From positions 193,076,369 through 193,140,368 of the forward strand of contig CP136061.1 in the NCBI GenBank assembly GCA_032622095.1: a DNA stretch of 64,000 bases, in the 5' to 3' direction. Position numbers and translations under genes: made by a program. Under the pieces are notes generated by a model. The model did no database searches. It saw nothing but the letters and a program-made list of their open reading frames with translations, and had not been told where the DNA came from. Positions 58,486 to 64,000 of this stretch are shown one piece after another (position 1 is the first letter of the stretch; the number at the start of each line of letters is the position of its first letter). The DNA comes from Siphonodentalium dalli. Lineage: Eukaryota > Mollusca > Scaphopoda > Gadilida > Siphonodentaliidae.

Positions 58486-58590
58486 GTCGATGACATACCA
58501 CTATGATCGCATGACGGCGGAGGAGCAGGCCCGGATGTATCCCGAAGGTATTACGATTCCAGGGGATCGACTGGACCCCATCTTGTAATG
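58486..58590 (+). CDS. Short conserved frame, copy 4 of the repeat
   Basis: The frame starts ATG TCG ATG and reads MSMTYHYDRMTAEEQARMYP, then EGITIPGDRLDPIL and TAA: 34 residues. The copy at 59428-59532 preserves the whole frame, with two amino-acid changes (T to I, R to H) among the few differences, and other changes are silent. Three more diverged copies at 57.5-58.0 kb keep YPEGITIPGD. The peptide looks like part of a larger protein (an acidic helix followed by a turn). Whether it is translated is unknown. Confidence 0.4.
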
Positions 58591-58856
58591 ATGTGGGCCA
58601 CTGCACCATGGGGAAGAGTCAGAAGGCCATTTGGCTGGTGCGCTATGTCTATCAGAGCATATGCGTCACGTGACAACGAGTCTTCCCCACCCAGAACAGC
58701 CGCCAAAGGCTACTCCCAGGTGCCCAATAAACAGATCTTCGTGGCAGGAATCCAGGCCGAAATCAAAATACTGATGGAAATTTCACTCTATGTGGAATAA
58801 TAGTATATCGATGTGAATTTTTCGAAATTTAATAATCGTATTGCCACTACCATTAG

Positions 58857-59018
58857 GCACCTGAGAGAAAGGTGCCGGAGCAATCGCCCGTGAAGATTGG
58901 TTTCCCGAATCAACCACTTGCAGCACCCGCCTACCATTGGTTCAACTGCCGTAGCAGGACCTGGGGGGCCAGAACTGGTCCTGCCCGAGGTAAAGACTGG
59001 TACGGTTGCTCAAAGTAG
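58857..59018 (+). pseudogene. Exon-like open frame in the 5.0-kb element
   Basis: An acceptor-like 'attgccactaccattag' precedes 53 open codons with no ATG: APERKVPEQSPVKIGFPNQP, then LAAPAYHWFNCRSRTWGART and GPARGKDWYGCSK, then TAG. Internal donor-like sites occur (GAG|GTAAAG and TAG|GTAATC). The Pro/Arg/Trp-rich, G+C-rich sequence stands out from the AT-rich element and could be a captured host exon. No family recognised. Confidence 0.35.
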
Positions 59019-59427
59019 GTAATCATTGACTAATATGCCCTTACCCAACTATAACAAGTAATACACCCGTGAATGAGCAACCTGCACGGTGTGTGGCCAT
59101 CAAATTCGAATCATGTTCGACTGCAAGACATGCTGTTAGTTATAACAAAGCAAGGTTAATATACATAACACAATACAACCTAGGTTATTGAGTATAAAGT
59201 AAGGTTAATATAAAATCACGTTATACCCCTGGCCACGTGATCTTACCTGCTATGACAGGTAAGATACTGTCTTTTCTCGTATATGAGGACGATGAGTTCC
59301 GAATGCACATAGGCAAGAACTAGGCGGTTTCCGTTAGGAAAGTGCGCTTACAGCGGACGTGAAGATACGAATGCCTGTATTTTCGTCATGATTGTATCGA
59401 ATCGTTTTGTCACATAATCAGTGGATA

Positions 59428-59532
59428 TGTCGATGATATACCACTATGATCACATGACTGCGGAGGAGCAGGCCCGGATGTATCCCGAAGGTATTACTAT
59501 TCCAGGGGATCGACTGGACCCCATCTTGTAAT
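59428..59532 (+). CDS. Short conserved frame, copy 5 of the repeat
   Basis: Reads MSMIYHYDHMTAEEQARMYP, then EGITIPGDRLDPIL and TAA, parallel to 58486-58590. The similarity continues for ~110 bp past the stop ('gtgggccactgcaccatggg', 'agcgtcacgtgacaacgagt'). Confidence 0.4.
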
Positions 59533-61346
59533 GATGTGGGCCACTGCACCATGGGGAAGAGTCAGAAGGCCATTTGGCTGGTGCGCTATGTCTATGAGAG
59601 CAAGAGCGTCACGTGACAACGAGTCTTCCCCACCCAGAACAGCCGCCATAGACGAAGAGCCATGTCATGGCCGGTTTCGGAAATATATTGGCAATAGATG
59701 TGCGCAATATAAACGCTGCGCATGTAAGCTCGCTTTAGACATGTAACAATACAAATGCAGTCCTTTCTGATATTCTGCGCAATATAAATGTGTTGCATGT
59801 AACTGCGCATCATACACGAGTGAAAGCTATGTGGCAGAATATCGTTTTGATATATGTGGAAATAGAAGTTAGTGAGCCAAGTGATGGTCTCTACTGGAAA
59901 GACTATTGGCAGTGAATCTGGAGCACGTGACAATATGTATTCTTTCTATTTCGCTGTTTGCCGTTATCATTCACTGATGAAACTGCAAAGTATGTCAGTA
60001 TTGGGATGAAAACTGTGCACCATATGTAAGCATACTAGTAGTCAGTCCTGACAGCATACATGAGGCCCTGATATGATATGATTGTCATGTACAATGTATG
60101 GAACTATTACGGCGTGCAATACATCATTGCAAGCTCGCCCACGCCGAGGCATATTAGAGCCTACGGTAAGATGGCTTAGTGTCAGGCCACAAAGTTTTCA
60201 CTTCATTGCAGTTGGTGAACAATAATTCGTAGGAACCCAAACTGTACATACATGGATGTAAAGAATGCAACACAATATTTAGAACGTCAGACAACACATC
60301 AATTCGAAGTGTGGTTATATATGTGATAACGAATACCATCCCCCTGTTACGGAGTGTTAGTAACTATTGTACTGATGATACAATGAGTTATATGATATTT
60401 AATCGTGATAGACAAGGTAGAATTTTCTAAATACCTTGAAATCGATGTAATGTGTTATTACATTTGTCATGTGTCTAACAAGACCACGCGCTCATACATA
60501 CTGGCGGGCGTAGATTCGCAGGTATTGATCGTTAAAACAATATTACAGATCGCTCAGTCGAAAGAAATGTGAATTGTCATCTGATAGTGATAACAAGTAC
60601 TATCTTCGTATTTATTCATGTAAATTATTACAAAGGAGGATATGGCTGTCCTGTGCAACTTTCTGCGAATTAACAGAGCAGTGCCATGTATGATTTGGCA
60701 GTATACATTAGGATACAAGCAACGGAACTTACGAAATAACCGAAGCGAGTCGACGGAAACTTATGTAAAGTGAAACACGTGTAGCACGAAATTAGGAGAC
60801 ATCGCATACCGTACTACATTGCGTCCTCAATTGTAAGTCATGATAGTCATCACGCCGTATGTGTGGCACAATATGCACTATGTGGTTTTGCCACAAGTAA
60901 GCTATGTGCTTCTTTAGTCATTGTCAAGATGGCCATCTTAATTCCAATTGTTGGAAGATAAAGCCGTCTTGAGGAAAACAGAAAACACGGAAACAAATTA
61001 CGGATACAGTGAAACGAAAAAAGTTCCCGTTTCGGATGTGAGAAATATTAATTAACTATCGGGTACAATAAATTGCAAGTTTGTAATATCAACAATAAAT
61101 ATTGAGTCGATAAACTCGCAACACAGAAAGATACAACCTTGAGAAAATAGAAACGATCCTGTCCTGGCGAGGAGGAATAAAAACTGACTAGACAATAGAT
61201 AGAATGCGGGTGTATTCATGCGAGACTAATCTGGACACGGATGTGAGTGGGGTCGGCACAGCAATACAATTTTAACCCTCCTGATTGACACAAGGCCGGA
61301 GACGTAATCCATATAGTTCAGTTGAGGGCTTCTCCTTGGCGGAAAA

Positions 61347-62047
61347 TTAGAAATGAAGGATAGGTTGCTGACGGGTCGGAAGTTCTTGAAAACAAGGTCA
61401 GCACCGGATTTCTTGAGAAGAGGGTGAACTATGGCTGTTTTCCAGCTACTGGGAACATGTCCTTGGCTTAATGATAGGTTTATCAACTGGGTGATGATAG
61501 GTATCAGGGAGTCACATTTCTTGAGTAGCGTTGTTGGTATAGAATCGAGTTCACAAGATGCATTTGAAGAGCGTTTGATGATTTTAATCACTTCGTCAAG
61601 GTCGAGATCGTCAAATGTTGTGAACGTTTCCGTGGCTTCCTCTTTGTCGACACAAGGCGTTTTCACGGTGATGTTGTCAATCTTCTTTTGGATAAGTTCT
61701 ATCTTTTCAGAAAAGAATTCACCAAACTGCTCCGCCAATTGTCCTGCATCATCATGTGGTGGTAGTGTCTCATTCGGTTTCTCCTCACACATCTTTTTCA
61801 CAACTTTGAAAAGTTGCCTGGTGTCACCTTCGCACTTGTTGATCGAGTCGGTGTAGTGTGACTTCCGGGCTTCCTTTAGTTGATTGGAGAACTTGTTTCG
61901 GGCATCACAGTACGATCTTTCATGTTCTGCAGACGTGCCTCGGGTCCTCTCCTTTTTTCTCCGGTCGGCTTTGAGTACTTTCAGGTTGTCGTTGAACCAG
62001 GGTAGCGTTGGACGCACGACTATTGTTTTGGTCTTAGTTGGTGCATG
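61347..62047 (-). mobile_element. L2/CR1-like retrotransposon, 5' part (linker and start of RT)
   Basis: The minus-strand frame begins near 62047 with HAPTKTKTIVVRPTLPWFND, the end of the endonuclease-RT linker typical of L2/CR1-type ORF2. It continues through a Lys/Glu-rich coiled stretch, WKTAIVHPLLKKSG and FRPVSNLSFIS, the first RT motifs, where the 5.0-kb element interrupts it. The endonuclease domain and ORF1 are missing, so the copy is 5'-truncated as is usual for target-primed insertion. Without the insertion the frame would continue SFISNIVCEKAV into the part ending at 55013. Confidence 0.9.
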
Positions 62048-62392
62048 TTATAAATACAACAAGATGCTAAAGAATAATCAGTCACGAATATCATTGACTG
62101 ATAAAAACTCAAAGATGATGTCTCCTATATTGCGAAGTTTTCCAACAATAGGCGAGTTTGACAATGCGTGGGAAACTTGTCTACACGTTCATTGACCTCT
62201 GATCTGTGAAGTGATCTGTTATGCCATAAACCAATGAAATCATGTACGTGCTTCACCACTCTCCAATGAAATGGAGGGAATCCCATCAATTCAGTAACTG
62301 ATTATGAATGAATATCCAGAGATATAAATATTGTAAAATTTTCGTCGGCTTTTTAAAGAAACGGCCACGAGGAGTGCCTCATGTCCTTTCAA

Positions 62393-62909
62393 AGATACGG
62401 GCGGCATTGGTGGTGGGTATGCTATTAAAATATTCAGCTGCGTCAAAAGCCGCCATAAACAAAAAGAATAGTAAAATATAGATATATTTTGTACTTATAC
62501 TAATAAGAAATATGGCATAAACATTATGTTATTGTCAAATATTTGTTCTTTGTTATGTAAACAAAAGCAAAAAAACGTTACAGAACCTGGCTTTTGTTTA
62601 GATCCGGATATGGTAAACATAAAGAGTGTTATGTGTTACTGTTTTCCTGATATGGAAATAATAAAGAGCGTTTATATCATTTGTGTGTAATTAACCAATA
62701 GAATTGCACTGTTATGTAAACAGAAGCAAAACTTCTGCAACACGAGCAGGTTCTTGTTTACGTACACCATCATACGTCTTGACAACAATATACTATTTAC
62801 GCGCTGATTACGTTTGGCATATGAGCAAATCTATATACATTTTAATATTCCTCTGGCGATTTGAACAAATATGAATAGTTCTGCAACGAACGCCGCCCGT
62901 GCCTTTAAC
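62393..62909. mobile_element. TTAA-type MITE (family M3, copy 3)
   Basis: Ends 'aaagatacgggcggcattgg' and 'aacgccgcccgtgccttta'. The interior 'gatatggtaaacataaagag' and 'aaagagcgtttatatcattt' runs opposite to copy 1 at 22107-22634. Confidence 0.8.
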
Positions 62910-62936
62910 CCTTTTTATATAAAACATTCTTTGATG

Positions 62937-63190
62937 AGCAGTTATCCCTTAAGAAATGTTCAGATAATAAGTTCAACAAACGACCAAAAGGCCAAACAAA
63001 AAAGAGATTTGATTCTCAGGCAATTTTGTTTTTAAATCAATGCGGGCGTGGGGGTTTTATTTTTTACTTTTTTCTGCCCATAGTAAGCATGGGTTATTAT
63101 ACCTTGAGCAGTTATCCACTAGGAAATGTTCAGATAATAAGTTCAACAAATGACCATAAGTTGAACTTATTATCTGAACATTTCCCTTAA
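62937..63190. repeat. Direct and inverted repeat cluster
   Basis: 'gaaatgttcagataataagt' occurs at about 62956 and 63123, and as its complement at about 63162-63186. The second and third copies form a hairpin with ~26-bp arms. Confidence 0.75.
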
Positions 63191-63362
63191 TAAATAGGAT
63201 TCCTTCTCTACTTGTATTATCTGTCATCTGCTTATATTCCCAGAACATCTCTCCAATATGAATAATAGACCATTCCAAAGTATAATTTTAACATTTAATA
63301 GGAAAATCCAATAGGAAAAGGTTAAGCCAGATATGATATAACCTCTATTTAACAGAGCTTAC

Positions 63363-63448
63363 CTCATGAGTGGATCTATGTTGCTTCTCATAACTCTCAT
63401 CGTGACCTCCGCTGCTCGTTGAAAAATGCCTTCATATCCAAGAGGACC
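63363..63448 (-). CDS. ATR: ATR, exon fourth from the end
   Basis: Minus-strand acceptor 'catcctcatatattcag' and donor GTAAGCTCTG bracket 86 nt, phase 0 to 2. They read GPLGYEGIFQRAAEVTMRVM, then RSNIDPLM and the first two bases of Ser. Vertebrate ATR has GPMGTEGLFRRACEVTMRLM and then REPLMS at this place, in the C-lobe of the kinase domain. The split Ser codon is completed by the exon at 53949. The intron between them is 9.4 kb and carries the nested transposons. Earlier ATR exons lie beyond 64 kb. Confidence 0.95.
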
Positions 63449-64000
63449 CTGAATATATGAGGATGTCATATTAAACAGATGGCAGACTTAGGAATACCTT
63501 TACATTTAGTGAGGCCATATCCGTGTAGGTCGAGAGAACTGTTATTTTTTGCCAAATATTATTTTCCTACATTATACCTGCAATGTTCTGAATGTAATAG
63601 CTCCAGGAATTATTTGAGTTAATTAATGAATCTTTTCAAATGACATGTGTTCAATAAATTTTGACAAGCACTAAGCTCAAAGACAAAAATTTCTTCCATT
63701 TTGCCTGTTCGTTTAAACTGGTCACAGCTATCTTTCGACCAACAGAAGTTGAATACCCTACCAACGGACTAATTTCTGGTTGTTTTTTTTGTTTTATTGA
63801 TTGATTACCAGTCACTTTCAAGAAGCAGTGAAAAAAATCCACACAATAACCCAACTAAATAAATCCGACTCGATAACATTTTCCCATTCGGGGGTCACTT
63901 AGGCAGTCAATTACCATTATCCTGTGTTCCATTAAAATCGCACTGCCTCATTAGGATGGAACTCTGATTTAAAACTTTGGACCCAATTAGGCCATTAAAT

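Larger units (their letters stand above)
56326..61346. mobile_element. 5.0-kb inverted-repeat element inserted in the retrotransposon
   Basis: It splits the reverse-transcriptase frame between SFIS and CEKAV. The right end (61172-61346) is the complement of sequence at the left: a ~140-bp subterminal block (56366-56513), and a 42-bp tip (TTTTCCGCCAAGGAGAAGCC…) that reappears unchanged at 56640-56681. The interior has no transposase. It holds a coding-like block (58100-58460), an exon-like frame (58857-59018) and five copies of a ~180-bp unit. It resembles Pack-type elements that pick up host gene pieces. The superfamily is not assigned because no clean target duplication could be read. Confidence 0.75.

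Noticed and set aside
61431-61856. 141-residue plus-strand open frame
   Set aside because: Antisense shadow of the 5' half of the reverse-transcriptase frame.
1-64000. CRISPR array, tRNA, rRNA or bacterial-type operon
   Set aside because: The repeats are long, diverged and spacer-free; no cloverleaf or rRNA-like sequence was seen; all credible genes are intron-containing.

Overview
This 64-kb window is nuclear DNA of an animal, most likely a marine invertebrate. The evidence is short exons with GT-AG introns, an ATR-type checkpoint kinase gene, an L2/CR1-like retrotransposon, and many miniature DNA transposons. The dispersed repeats that read 'gccataactctgg' and end in GACGGACGGACGG tracts resemble those I associate with bivalve and other molluscs; that assignment is inference from repeat style only. 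The sequence is AT-rich and repeat-dense. No tRNA, rRNA, CRISPR array or prokaryotic operon was found.

Two host genes can be read, both on the minus strand. (1) The last four coding exons of ATR (63448 down to the stop at 50797) join in phase and encode the end of the PI3K-like kinase region, the linker and the FATC tail. (2) A second gene starts with an ATG exon at 38335 and continues as nine further short exons to 24294, with a possible terminal exon at 23826-23732. All ten exons keep one reading frame across the splices. I do not recognise its product; it is basic, low-complexity in the middle, and gains a Cys/His cluster near the visible end. Weaker plus-strand exon candidates are a SAP-like first exon (43853-43952) and an SKP1-tail-like exon (12411-12468).

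The layout is as follows. 1-12 kb holds tandem and nested repeats and TTAA-flanked fold-back elements. 12-24 kb holds intergenic or unassigned DNA with palindromes, a 1.3-kb hAT element and dispersed repeats. 24-38.3 kb is the unknown gene, whose introns carry a PIF/Harbinger-like element, a mariner-like palindrome, a second hAT element and a tandem duplication that doubled one exon. 38.4-50.6 kb is intergenic, with a BED-finger hAT remnant and a second PIF/Harbinger-like element. 50.6-64 kb is the 3' end of ATR. Its 9.4-kb intron holds a 5'-truncated L2/CR1-like retrotransposon that is itself split by a 5.0-kb inverted-repeat element. That inserted element carries no visible transposase but has coding-like fragments and five copies of a conserved short peptide-coding repeat.

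The most unusual items are this nested gene-fragment-carrying element with a fold-back end, the micro-exon gene of unknown function, the local duplications around the penultimate ATR exon, and an element class in which a ~160-bp tandem array is bracketed by short inverted TAGCTCAACTTA ends.
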